Shown here piece by piece: positions 36,879-45,435 of a stretch of 64,000 bases of DNA (positions within the stretch are counted from its first letter, which is position 1; the number at the start of each line of letters is the position of its first letter). This DNA is from Chitinophagaceae bacterium. GTDB lineage: Bacteria > Bacteroidota > Bacteroidia > Chitinophagales > Chitinophagaceae. The notes below the pieces were generated by a model. That model ran no database searches. It was given only the letters and a program-made list of their open reading frames with translations, and was not told the origin of the DNA. The position numbers were made by a program, and so were the translations under genes. The stretch covers positions 124,001-188,000 of the forward strand of contig JALHNJ010000002.1 of NCBI GenBank assembly GCA_022843585.1. Reading direction: 5' to 3'.

Positions 36879-38684
36879 ATGGACGAGAAAATAATTGAAA
36901 TACTCATTTTCGGAAAATATGACAGAAGCCCCCGGTATACGCAGGACTCTCCAATATATCCCGACGTATGGATGGAATATTTCAAACATATTTCCATGAT
37001 TGATACCTACCGGGTTGACCTTATTCTGACACCCCATAAAAAATCATCAGCCTCGGAATTGATATCCGAGTTGGCATCTCCCCTGGATGATGCAGGCATT
37101 TTAGAACGGTTTGAAATAGCAAGCAATGGCGATACCGTGGTGGCGAAAATGACTTTTGCAGAACTGATTCATTTTGCTTTGCCGCTCACAAACTGGTGGA
37201 AAAACTATCTTACTATTGATGGCGAATTTACAGATGATTATCGCTGGTTAGCAAGACTGGTTGGTGCATTTCAACTTACCAGTAAAGATTTCAATCCGAC
37301 CGAATCTGGGCTTCCTGAAATTTTGGATGTATTGGAAAAGGAAGGCACCAAATTTATTAGACAAAATTTATCCCTCTTTTGGCCTAAAGAAGATAGTCCA
37401 AAACTTTGGGCGGTCAGCAAGAACCGCCCCGCAACCCTCTCTATAGAATTATCTGTTCCGGCAACAAAGGCAGATGCAGGTCGCCGTCTTTTTGATATAG
37501 ATGGGTCCGGGATCACCTGGGCTGTTTTGGATACCGGTATAGATATTACCCATAAAGCATTCCGGGCCATTGACCCTACAACTAAATTACCCTATACAGA
37601 ACCGTTAGGCCCCTCCGATAGCCGGGTTTCCAATTTCACCCGGATCATTGCGACCTATGAATTTACCCGGTTCAGAAGTTTGATTGCGGGGATTCTTTCG
37701 AACCCTGAACAAATGAAGGTTTGGAATAATTTCTCCATGCAACCAACCAGTACGGATAGAGACGCACCCTTAACAACTACGCAGATCAATGATTCGATTA
37801 ACAATGTGTACCGGGACCTGGAGAAAGGAAGAATGTTGGACTGGTCGGTTATAGCACCACTGTTACGAATTCCCCACAACATTTCAGATTACAGTTGGCC
37901 TGCACATAAACATGGGACTCATGTTGCTGGTATTCTTGCAGCCAACCAGGATCCAAAGGAACCGGGAAGAAAATTAATTGGAATGTGTCCAGGTATTCAA
38001 TTGTATGACATCCGCGTATTGGATGCAAATGGTTTCGGTGATGAATTTAATATTCTGGCGGCTATTCAATTTATCAGGTGGATGAATGCACAGCGGGATG
38101 GCATCGTGATCCATGGTATCAACCTGAGTCTGTCCATGAAACATGAAGTAGATAGTTATGCCTGTGGACAGACTCCGGTATGTGACGCCTGTGAGCGGTT
38201 AGTTTCAGAAGGAACAGTTGTAGTAACCTGCTCCGGCAATCAGGGACAGTCCATTTTCAAGTCAAAGGAACTGGGAGAGATCGACGGATTCAGGACAGTA
38301 AATATTACTGACCCTGGAAATGCGGAAAATGTTATTACAGTCGGATCAACTCACCGTAACCGTCCGCACAGCTATGGCGTTTCTTATTTTTCAAGTAAAG
38401 GCCCCACGGGTGATGGAAGAGTGAAGCCAGACCTGGTTGCTCCGGGAGAAAAGATCATGTCAACAGGTTTTAAGAATAAATCTGAACGGATGGATGGTAC
38501 ATCCATGGCAGCCCCGCATGTTTCCGGTGCCGCTGCACTTTTAATGGCTAAGCACAGGGAACTGATCGGCAAACCAAAGAAGATCAAAGAGATCTTGTGC
38601 AAGACCGCAACGGACCTCGGAAGAGAAAAATATTTTCAAGGTTGCGGAATGCTGGATGTACTCAGGGCGATACAATCTGTATAG
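36879..38684 (+). CDS. Cytoplasmic S8 (subtilisin-like) serine protease
   Basis: 601 residues. The catalytic triad is complete: D218 in WAVLDTGID, H345 in HKHGTHVAG and S542 in DGTSMAAPHVSG, with the oxyanion Asn at N454 (CSGNQG). There is no signal peptide, so it acts in the cytoplasm. The first ~205 residues form a non-protease domain (starting EKIIEILIFGKYDR) that could be a sensor or inhibitory pro-domain; I do not recognise it. A ~115-residue insert separates the Asp and His regions. An MBL hydrolase follows 19 bp downstream and a TPR protein after that. A conflict or regulated-proteolysis role is inferred from this partnership. Confidence 0.93.
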   Translation: MDEKIIEILIFGKYDRSPRYTQDSPIYPDVWMEYFKHISMIDTYRVDLILTPHKKSSASELISELASPLDDAGILERFEIASNGDTVVAKMTFAELIHFALPLTNWWKNYLTIDGEFTDDYRWLARLVGAFQLTSKDFNPTESGLPEILDVLEKEGTKFIRQNLSLFWPKEDSPKLWAVSKNRPATLSIELSVPATKADAGRRLFDIDGSGITWAVLDTGIDITHKAFRAIDPTTKLPYTEPLGPSDSRVSNFTRIIATYEFTRFRSLIAGILSNPEQMKVWNNFSMQPTSTDRDAPLTTTQINDSINNVYRDLEKGRMLDWSVIAPLLRIPHNISDYSWPAHKHGTHVAGILAANQDPKEPGRKLIGMCPGIQLYDIRVLDANGFGDEFNILAAIQFIRWMNAQRDGIVIHGINLSLSMKHEVDSYACGQTPVCDACERLVSEGTVVVTCSGNQGQSIFKSKELGEIDGFRTVNITDPGNAENVITVGSTHRNRPHSYGVSYFSSKGPTGDGRVKPDLVAPGEKIMSTGFKNKSERMDGTSMAAPHVSGAAALLMAKHRELIGKPKKIKEILCKTATDLGREKYFQGCGMLDVLRAIQSV

Positions 38685-38703
38685 GTTAATTTAAAATAAA
38701 ATT

Positions 38704-39882
38704 ATGTACTTCAGTCTTGAGATCCTGCAAGCCCATCATGGTGATTGCTTATTGCTGCATTATGGAACCAATGCAAATCCACAGTTGATCGTGATCGATG
38801 GTGGACCCAATACTATTTATGATGATTATCTCCGTCCACGATTAAGTCAGATCAGGGAGAACAGGGGATCTAATCCATTACCTATTGCCATGGTAATGGT
38901 GAGTCATCTCGATGATGATCATATTAATGGGATAGTCAGTTTGTTTGCAGAACTAAGAGAGGCTGATGAAAATGGAGACCAGCAAGAGTTTACAATAGCC
39001 AATCTATGGCTGAACACTTTTGATGATATCCTGGGAAATGTCCAACTCCCTAAGATCTCCGCATTGCCCGCCTCTGCCAGTAGTATTGATGTGGATGCAT
39101 TAAACCTCGAGGGAATGGAAAACGCAGACAGTGATACAAAAGCAGTAATTGCGGCTACAGGTCAGGGTATTGAAGTCAGGAATGCTGCCCGGCGACTTCG
39201 TATTGAACAAAACTTCCCCTTTAAAGCAAAGCAGGGCATGGCAAAGATAGTGCGAGGAGATATTGAAGAGTCCGTAGTTGACATAGATAATAATCTTACC
39301 ATTACCGTTTTGTGTCCAAGCGAAAAACGCCTGCAATCTCTTCAAAAGAAATGGGATGCTGATCTCACAATATTAAAGCAGAACGGGAAATACAATGCGA
39401 TACCTTCTTCCGTTGTTGCATGGGATACAGCCGCCTTTAATGTATCGAGCATCGTATGTGTCGTAGCACTCGGTGAGCAACGCATGCTGCTGACGGGTGA
39501 TGGAAGAACCGATGATACATTAAAAGGTCTGGAAGAAAAAGGACTATTGACGGCAGATGGTACGATTGAATTTGATATTGTAAAGTTGCCTCATCATGGA
39601 AGTGCGAGGAATATCAGGGAAAATTTCTTTGAACGTGTCACTGCCAAACATTGGGTGATCTCGGCAGATGGATCGAACGACAATCCAGATACAGCTGTAT
39701 TGAAATTTATTTCCGACCATGTTACCGAAGGTCATATCTGGATAACGAACCGGGAAGGAGAACACGGATTGAAAACCAAGCTCACAAAATTCCTGAACAA
39801 TTGTAGTAATGATGTGACGGTACACTTTCCGGAAAATGAAAGTTCCCTGCTAATCAATTTGGATAAAGTGGTTGATTTTTAA
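38704..39882 (+). CDS. ComEC-like MBL-fold metallo-hydrolase
   Basis: 392 residues, no signal peptide or membrane segment. The MBL signature has the ComEC/Rec2 form H68-x-D70-x-D72-H73 (SHLDDDHINGI). A later KLPHHGSARN near residue 294 gives the family's HHGS motif, and WVISADGSND supplies another expected strand. The early GDCLLLHYG ... LIVIDGG also fits. ComEC-like soluble MBL proteins are predicted phosphodiesterases or nucleases. It is coupled to the S8 protease and probably works with it. AVAST type 1 defence systems are known to combine an MBL protein with a protease and a STAND ATPase; here no STAND protein is present. Confidence 0.88.
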   Translation: MYFSLEILQAHHGDCLLLHYGTNANPQLIVIDGGPNTIYDDYLRPRLSQIRENRGSNPLPIAMVMVSHLDDDHINGIVSLFAELREADENGDQQEFTIANLWLNTFDDILGNVQLPKISALPASASSIDVDALNLEGMENADSDTKAVIAATGQGIEVRNAARRLRIEQNFPFKAKQGMAKIVRGDIEESVVDIDNNLTITVLCPSEKRLQSLQKKWDADLTILKQNGKYNAIPSSVVAWDTAAFNVSSIVCVVALGEQRMLLTGDGRTDDTLKGLEEKGLLTADGTIEFDIVKLPHHGSARNIRENFFERVTAKHWVISADGSNDNPDTAVLKFISDHVTEGHIWITNREGEHGLKTKLTKFLNNCSNDVTVHFPENESSLLINLDKVVDF

Positions 39883-39997
39883 ATGTAAAGAGAGAATTTA
39901 TATTCGGATCCTTAAAGGCAAACCACTGCTTTATAACCATCGGTTCTGTGAACTAGCTTCATATCTAGCGTATACCAAGCCATTGGGCTTAGCCTAA

Positions 39998-40019
39998 AAT
40001 AATATGGCAGGATATTATT
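39998..40019. promoter_or_regulatory. Inverted repeat before the TPR gene
   Basis: AATAATAT-GGCAGG-ATATTATT has perfect 8-bp arms in the 224-bp gap between the MBL and TPR genes, 88 bp before the TPR start. It could be an operator or a weak hairpin. It suggests that the TPR gene has some control of its own. Confidence 0.35.
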
Positions 40020-40106
40020 GAAAAATCGAATACTTTGTAGTTCCGTGCTTGAAAGCCCTTTTACCAAAATTATCCATCCAACATTTATAACCGCAATCTT
40101 TTAAAT

Positions 40107-42500
40107 ATGGCAAAGTGGAAAATCAGGCAATTCTCACAAAAATTGAAAAGGACAATCAAAACCTTTTTCCAAAAAATCATCAGGTTAATTTCATACCTGC
40201 GCAGAGGGGCTGCAACACATTTGCGGAATACCAATTCAAAAATAAAAAACGGTATCAAAAATTATGGTCTTGTTCTCCTTACAATCCTCTTTCTTGTTGG
40301 CGCAGGTAACTATATTTTTTTAAGATGGTTCAATACAACTATTTATATTCTTCCATTTGAAATTCCACAGGAATTGGAGAGGAGTGGCATTACCGGCCTG
40401 GATGCTTCAGAAAGTCTTAATTACCATATACAGGACATCCTTACAACAAGTGAAGCAGAATCCAAAACATTTGAAACATCCTTCACTAGTTCAAAATATC
40501 TAAGAAATGTTACTTCGGCCAATTTTACAGATATCTCCGCTAAGGATGTGAAAGTCGAAGTAGGAAATATTTCATTCAATGTTTTGGGAATCAAAGAATC
40601 GGTAATCAGGAAGAAAATAAAAGGGAGAATTTTTGTCGACAAAGACAGTACGCTCTATTGTAAGGTTTCTTTTAAAGGGCAAAATTATACAGCCTCTTTA
40701 AAAAAAGAACTTCAATTGAATTACCAACTTTCAATCCAATCACTCACTTTCCAAATTGCAAAAAGTATTATAGCCGGTTATCAGCCGGTAAATTATCTTC
40801 GGTTTCTTTCAGGATCAGGAGATCACAAAGGCTTCCTGGAATCTGCAACATACTTTATCGATTTTTATGAAGATCCCTCTTTGAAGTTTAGTTTTTATTC
40901 CCTTCTTGCGGATTACTATATCAATATCAATAATCCTGACAGCGTAATACGATATGCAGATAAAGCCCTTGAATTCAAGAAAAAAGATTTTGCAATATGC
41001 CATATAAAAGGGGTCGCCTTATTAAATAAAAACAATAAAGGGGAAGCAAAGGAATGGCTTTTGCAGAGTGTTGGAGCGAAAAGATCCTTTCCAAATGTTT
41101 ACATTGATTTGGGTAATGTTCATTTTCAAAATAAGGAATATGATTCTGCTGCCTTTTGTTACCGAAAAGCGAATGACATTTGGAAACAAACAAATAAAAG
41201 CAAAACTGATTTTTACCCAAGTCTTATGAATCAGGGTACACTGCATGCTCTTAAAAATAATACCGATTCTGCGAGTTATTATTTCAACCGGATAAATGCT
41301 CAATTCCCTGATAGGGATATTTACCTGGGATATTGGCAATGGACGCTGGGAGTTGATTCAACTATGAAAACATGGGAGGATGCCCGGAACAGGGCATGGT
41401 TTCTTGTAAAAAAGGATCCGAACTATAAATATGGATTTTTTTACCTGGGAATATACTATGCTAATGTGGCATTGATTAAAAACCTGGACTCTGCAGAATA
41501 TTACGCAGCAAAGGCTTTAAAGATCGATTCAAATTTTATTGATGGTAAGTTTCTAAAGGCGGAAATTGCAAGCTTAAAAGGAAATTTTATACAAGCCAAT
41601 TGGCTGTATCAATCTGCATTGAATAACAGGTACAATAAAGATATACTGAATGGATGGATAGAATCATTGATTCAAGAGGGGAATTTTGAACTGGCATTAA
41701 ATAAGATCTATTTTGGACTACAGAAAAATATATATGACCCAATTTTATTCACGCAGCGCGCAGAGTGCTATTCATATCAAAACAAAGTTCCTGAAGCAAA
41801 TGCCTATTATGATATTGCTCTTTTACTGAACTCTTCAAATCGAAGAATTCTTTCAAGTTATAGCAGGCATCTGAATCGAAACTCCCGGTTTGCAGAAGCC
41901 ACAAAGTATGAAACCCTCCTGTTAGAACTTGACCCATATGATTTGGATGCCTTTGAACTAATGACGGAGACTTATCTTCAAAGTAATGATAAATATAAAC
42001 TGGAAAGTCATCTCAAAAATGCTGGGGAACGATTCAGCAGTTCATCAATTGTTAATCATTCATTAGCCGATCTGTATAATAAGGCAGGGAATTATGACAG
42101 TGCAATGAAGTATATAAAGAAGCACCTCATAGAAAATCCCACGGATTGGCAAGCACTTTTTTTTAAATCCAGGTTAAATTTTGGAAATGCCAGATTTGAA
42201 CTATCGCTGATTGACTTAGATAAAATTATTAAAAACAATGTATTGAACCCGGAAGTTTTTGTACTGAAAGGCCATTGCCATCAAAATCTAAGAAGGTATA
42301 AATTAGCGATTGTCAACTATGAAAAAGCATTTAAGCTCAATAACCAGAATTGCCATTTATTGGACGCATGGATTCTTGCACTGAATGCAGTATTGCAAGA
42401 CTATAGCTTTCGTCAACAGCACAATTATTACCAGGAACAATTAGGAAGGGTAACTTTCCTAAAAAGAAACAATCATTGTGATGACAATGAAAATAAGTGA
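40107..42500 (+). CDS. Membrane-anchored TPR-repeat protein
   Basis: 797 residues. The N-terminal 52 residues are strongly basic, followed by one membrane helix (about 54-75, GLVLLTILFLVGAGNYIF). By the positive-inside rule the remainder should face the periplasm. Residues ~80-240 form a domain beginning YILPFEIPQELERSGITGLDASE. TPR-like helical repeats fill ~245-780, with recurring patterns such as KEYDSAAFCYRKAN, AGNYDSAMKYIKKHL and RRYKLAIVNYEKAFKLN. Such arrays bind proteins. It is the third gene of the S8-MBL locus and could be its envelope sensor or anchor (inference). Confidence 0.85.
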   Translation: MAKWKIRQFSQKLKRTIKTFFQKIIRLISYLRRGAATHLRNTNSKIKNGIKNYGLVLLTILFLVGAGNYIFLRWFNTTIYILPFEIPQELERSGITGLDASESLNYHIQDILTTSEAESKTFETSFTSSKYLRNVTSANFTDISAKDVKVEVGNISFNVLGIKESVIRKKIKGRIFVDKDSTLYCKVSFKGQNYTASLKKELQLNYQLSIQSLTFQIAKSIIAGYQPVNYLRFLSGSGDHKGFLESATYFIDFYEDPSLKFSFYSLLADYYININNPDSVIRYADKALEFKKKDFAICHIKGVALLNKNNKGEAKEWLLQSVGAKRSFPNVYIDLGNVHFQNKEYDSAAFCYRKANDIWKQTNKSKTDFYPSLMNQGTLHALKNNTDSASYYFNRINAQFPDRDIYLGYWQWTLGVDSTMKTWEDARNRAWFLVKKDPNYKYGFFYLGIYYANVALIKNLDSAEYYAAKALKIDSNFIDGKFLKAEIASLKGNFIQANWLYQSALNNRYNKDILNGWIESLIQEGNFELALNKIYFGLQKNIYDPILFTQRAECYSYQNKVPEANAYYDIALLLNSSNRRILSSYSRHLNRNSRFAEATKYETLLLELDPYDLDAFELMTETYLQSNDKYKLESHLKNAGERFSSSSIVNHSLADLYNKAGNYDSAMKYIKKHLIENPTDWQALFFKSRLNFGNARFELSLIDLDKIIKNNVLNPEVFVLKGHCHQNLRRYKLAIVNYEKAFKLNNQNCHLLDAWILALNAVLQDYSFRQQHNYYQEQLGRVTFLKRNNHCDDNENK

Positions 42501-42647
42501 TTACCCAAATAGTTATTCTGGGCGTGATGTAAGGTTTTGAGCTTTTTATTTATGCTTCTTTAACTATGAAACGGCCGCACCACGAATTTCGATTTGTATT
42601 TTGTTTCAGCCATCTTTAAAATTACAAATTGTACTACCTTTTACCAT

Positions 42648-42887
42648 ATGACACGGATAGAATTTAATAGTCTCGATGAAATGGAGCAGATTGAAGCGGT
42701 TTGGAATGGGGGTGTCCGCCTGGCCGAGCGCAAAACCGATACACAGTTGTTTGAATTGTACCAGGTTGATTCCTTTTATGTGGAATTGGGCGGACCGCTT
42801 GATTCAACCGGGTACAATCATCTACGGGTGGAAGAAACAACAGAAATCTTAACACCTTATTTGGATCAAATTCAATTGCCCGAATAA
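42648..42887 (+). CDS. Conserved hypothetical protein, 79 residues
   Basis: The ATG at 42648 (MTRIEFNSLDEMEQIEAVW) is preferred over an in-frame ATG 54 bp upstream, whose extra residues look non-coding. The protein is small, acidic and cytoplasmic (GVRLAERKTDTQLFELYQV, DSFYVELGGPLDS). It reads like a compact alpha/beta protein, but I recognise no family. The next gene starts 18 bp later, so the two may be an operon. Confidence 0.6.
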   Translation: MTRIEFNSLDEMEQIEAVWNGGVRLAERKTDTQLFELYQVDSFYVELGGPLDSTGYNHLRVEETTEILTPYLDQIQLPE

Positions 42888-42905
42888 TGCCTTTTCAGAC
42901 AGAAT

Positions 42906-43292
42906 ATGATCTATCTTCTTTACATACTTTCCGTTTTTAACCAGGAACAAACAGAAATAAAACTGGTCAATGAATTGTTCCGTTTCAGGAATGAACACAA
43001 AGCCGATTCCGCTGAGCTTTATTTTGCGGATACGGTGCAGGTGTATATGAAGTACATGCGAAATGTACCGAAGGGAAAGATTACCGCCAGTGATAAACAA
43101 TTCTGGAAAACTCATCCGAAGAATAAATTTGAAATGACAGCAACTCCTACGCTTACGATAAAAGAGGGCATTTCAATTGTGACTGTTATTGGTAAAGAAT
43201 ATTTAGATGGTATTAGTTTTAAAATGGAAAGGATCGAAATAAAATTTAGGCAACAAAAAATTATTTCCTTTCGTGCATTTAATTTAAAATAA
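42906..43292 (+). CDS. NTF2-like hypothetical protein
   Basis: 128 residues. It starts with a short hydrophobic stretch (MIYLLYILSVF), which may be a weak signal or the first helix. Then come RFRNEHKADSAELYFADTVQVYM and KMERIEIKFRQQKIISFRAF, the helix followed by paired beta strands of NTF2/SnoaL-like folds. It is probably co-transcribed with the preceding small gene. Function unknown. Confidence 0.5.
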   Translation: MIYLLYILSVFNQEQTEIKLVNELFRFRNEHKADSAELYFADTVQVYMKYMRNVPKGKITASDKQFWKTHPKNKFEMTATPTLTIKEGISIVTVIGKEYLDGISFKMERIEIKFRQQKIISFRAFNLK

Positions 43293-43670
43293 TTCTTCCT
43301 GCTTTGTTGCCCCAGGTAATTCTCAAAGCTTATCCCAATATCGGAAATGACCGAATCAGGATATGGCACTATGGCAGCCATGTTGAAAAAGCTACAACAA
43401 AAGCGCAATGACTTATGCATGGTGCCCCAGAAGCAATAGACAACTCAACTATAGAGGAACTCATCGGGAACCTAAAATTAGAACACGAGAGTTGGATTGC
43501 GCTCTATAATAAACGAGCGACCCAAAAATAGACGAGTATACAAGTAAAATGGAGCTGAGGTTCCAAATAAGCATTTGTGATACCGTAATAATTAGTGTTG
43601 ACAAGTCTGTAATAAGTTTTTGATCTTGACACATACCTTTACGCTGTACTTATTGCTAGCCCATAGCGAT
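43293..43670. other. Intergenic region with possible gene remnants
   Basis: About 380 bp with two short coding-like stretches in different frames. The clearest is 43415-43531, 38 codons ending EELIGNLKLEHESWIALYNKRATQK. It has no start context and may be the tail of a decayed gene. I cannot assign a family. A strong terminator follows at 43671. Confidence 0.35.
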
Positions 43671-43709
43671 AAAAAAGAGAGCTCCTGCAGTTGGGGGCTC
43701 TTTTTTTAT
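43671..43709 (+). terminator. Rho-independent terminator / possible leader attenuator
   Basis: AAAAAAGAGAGCTCC-TGCAGTT-GGGGGCTCTTTTTTT forms a 7-bp GC-rich stem (GAGCTCC with GGGGCTC, one G-T pair), extended by A/T pairing. It is the canonical form and ends only 13 bp before the ATG at 43723. It could end an upstream small transcript or act as an attenuator for the island's first gene. Confidence 0.75.
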
Positions 43710-43722
43710 TCAATTATTATCA

Positions 43723-44349
43723 ATGGAGACCAATTCAATTACAATGACCCGGAAAGAGCTTTATGATCTGGTATGGTCAAATTCACTTGTTGCACTTTGT
43801 AAAAAGTATGCGATCTCTGATAACGGGTTACGCAAAATTTGCCAACGAATGCAAATTCCATTGCCCACTAACGGGCTTTGGATGAAGTTGCAGTTTGGGA
43901 AGAAGGTGAAGGTTTTTGCTTTCACCGAAAATTATACAGGTGATATTACTGTTAGCTTATCGTTGCGGACTGGCGGGGATGTTGTTAGTGATAATGCATC
44001 TTCTCTTTTATTAAATGAAATAAAAAATGATACCCGGTTGGTGCTAACAGTACCTGAGCAACTCAGGTATCCGGACGCATTAATTGTCGCTGCTAAAGAA
44101 CTGCTGGCAAAAAAAGATTCTTCCATTCACCAGGGAATGGTATCGAGCTCCCGGGACGGCGGACTTGATATAAAGGTCACTCCTAAAAATGTAAAGCGTG
44201 CCCTTCTATTCATGGATACGCTGATCAAAGGGATCAAAGGACGTGGCGGCAACATTACTTTAAGAAACCGGTTCACTTATGATTGGGGGATATTCTGGTC
44301 AACTAAATTGTGTCAAAAATTGTTTTATCCAAAAGCAAATCGTTTATGA
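43723..44349 (+). CDS. HTH-like protein, truncated paralogue of the 47107 gene
   Basis: 208 residues. The first ~185 residues align with the protein at 47107-48156: RKELYDLVWSNSLVALCKKYAISDNGLRKICQRM is followed by IPLPTNGLWMKLQFGKKVKVF. About 35 bases around GGATGAAGTTGCAGTTTGGG are identical in the two genes. The N-terminus looks like a helix-turn-helix. After residue ~185 the similarity stops and an unrelated 20-residue tail ends the frame, so the C-terminal ~170 residues of the family are missing. It overlaps the next gene by 4 bp (ATGA). It may be a degraded copy or a short functional regulator. Confidence 0.72.
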   Translation: METNSITMTRKELYDLVWSNSLVALCKKYAISDNGLRKICQRMQIPLPTNGLWMKLQFGKKVKVFAFTENYTGDITVSLSLRTGGDVVSDNASSLLLNEIKNDTRLVLTVPEQLRYPDALIVAAKELLAKKDSSIHQGMVSSSRDGGLDIKVTPKNVKRALLFMDTLIKGIKGRGGNITLRNRFTYDWGIFWSTKLCQKLFYPKANRL

Positions 44350-45083
44350 TGACAGAAAATGATTACCACGCAGCACAGGAATTTTTAGGTAAAAAATCTC
44401 ACGGCCTGATGGACCATGAAGATAAACCAATCGCCAAAACAGGTTTTCCGGTTCAGAACTATACAATATATCCAATTCAGGGAAGGATATTTTATGTAGC
44501 AGCTCCCAATGTATTCACACATATTATGATGAAGAATGTATTACTGGAGGCCGTAAAAAAATATCCTGAAAGATTCGGCACTGGTGATGCCTACGATGTG
44601 GTAGAAGCTATTCGGTTAATAGAACCAAGTTTTGATACTACACAGCGGCATGCACAGTTCCTGCAAAACGAGCAGTTTGGTTTCATAATGGAAAATAATG
44701 GTGGTACCATTCAGGATAAAGTTTTACGCATCGATCTTTTCCGTGAGATTAAAGCCAATGCAGGTGGCAAACATGATTTTGTAGGAGGCGTTCTTCATGC
44801 CCTCAAACATTTCTCTTATAAAGGAAGCAATATGGCAACCGGGAAAGATATAAATGATATAGCAGACCCTGAGCAAATAATTGGGTTAGCCATCAAAGCC
44901 TTCTTTATCCCGGAAGAAACAGAACAAACGGCAAAAGGATTTATCGGGCGTATCTCGTTAGACGAAAACTATTGGTTGAAATTCTCCTTTTATCTTGAAC
45001 CGGTAAACGCTGTGCATTTTATTAATACCGTTCACAAAGAGAAAAAAAAGAAAGTGGTAGCTGTTCAGGCTGTGTCGGATTGA
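44346..45083 (+). CDS. Hypothetical protein coupled to the truncated HTH-like gene
   Basis: 245 residues from ATG 44346, chosen because ATGA overlaps the stop of the previous gene. An in-frame ATG at 44310 would overlap by 40 bp. The sequence is soluble with repeated aromatic and charged blocks (QNYTIYPIQGRIFYVAAPN, QDKVLRIDLFREIKANAGGKHDF, LDENYWLKFSFYLEP). I recognise no family. Where the intact paralogue at 47107 has an HNH nuclease as its partner, this protein holds the equivalent slot. It may be an alternative effector, but that is inference. Confidence 0.65.
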   Translation: MMTENDYHAAQEFLGKKSHGLMDHEDKPIAKTGFPVQNYTIYPIQGRIFYVAAPNVFTHIMMKNVLLEAVKKYPERFGTGDAYDVVEAIRLIEPSFDTTQRHAQFLQNEQFGFIMENNGGTIQDKVLRIDLFREIKANAGGKHDFVGGVLHALKHFSYKGSNMATGKDINDIADPEQIIGLAIKAFFIPEETEQTAKGFIGRISLDENYWLKFSFYLEPVNAVHFINTVHKEKKKKVVAVQAVSD

Positions 45084-45399
45084 TTAAAAATAAATCTTGT
45101 AATTTTGAAGTATGATAAATATTACTAAATCCGAAAAACAAAATGCCAAATTAGGTGATTGGCTTTTTGTACTGACTGCACTCCGATGTGCAGGCGACAT
45201 TTATTAATCCTTATCATTTGTGCGATAGTGCATGAGACATACATGCACTTACCCAAGATTATACTATGTGTTTTTATATATGTCGGGATACACATAGTGA
45301 TTGAAACCTTTTTTAGTAACCCAAATAAGAGGCAACGGAAATCGAAATAAAGATTCCCGGGTTTCACCTAAACCTGAGCCGACGCAACAAATGATATTT
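45084..45399. other. Intergenic region, no gene seen
   Basis: About 315 bp with short overlapping frames on both strands and none with a domain. It ends at a strong terminator. Confidence 0.4.
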
Positions 45400-45428
45400 A
45401 TCCATCGCTTCGGCGGTGGATTTTTTTT
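45400..45428 (+). terminator. Rho-independent terminator with TTCG tetraloop
   Basis: ATCCATCGC-TTCG-GCGGTGGAT is a 9-bp stem (one T-G pair) capped by a stable UUCG loop and followed by eight T residues. It lies just before the end of the leftward gene 45436 and 317 bp after the rightward gene 44346. Confidence 0.85.
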
Positions 45429-45435
45429 GCTGCTG

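Noticed and set aside
40032-40038. TACTTTG as a -7 promoter element before the TPR gene
   Set aside because: One base too short for TAnnTTTG and no -33 element seen.
43415-43531. 38-codon frame ending EELIGNLKLEHESWIALYNKRATQK
   Set aside because: It looks coding-like but is too short and cannot be assigned; recorded only as a possible remnant.
45125-45367. Overlapping short frames on both strands
   Set aside because: Neither has a domain, a start signal or operon context; composition is that of AT-rich intergenic DNA.
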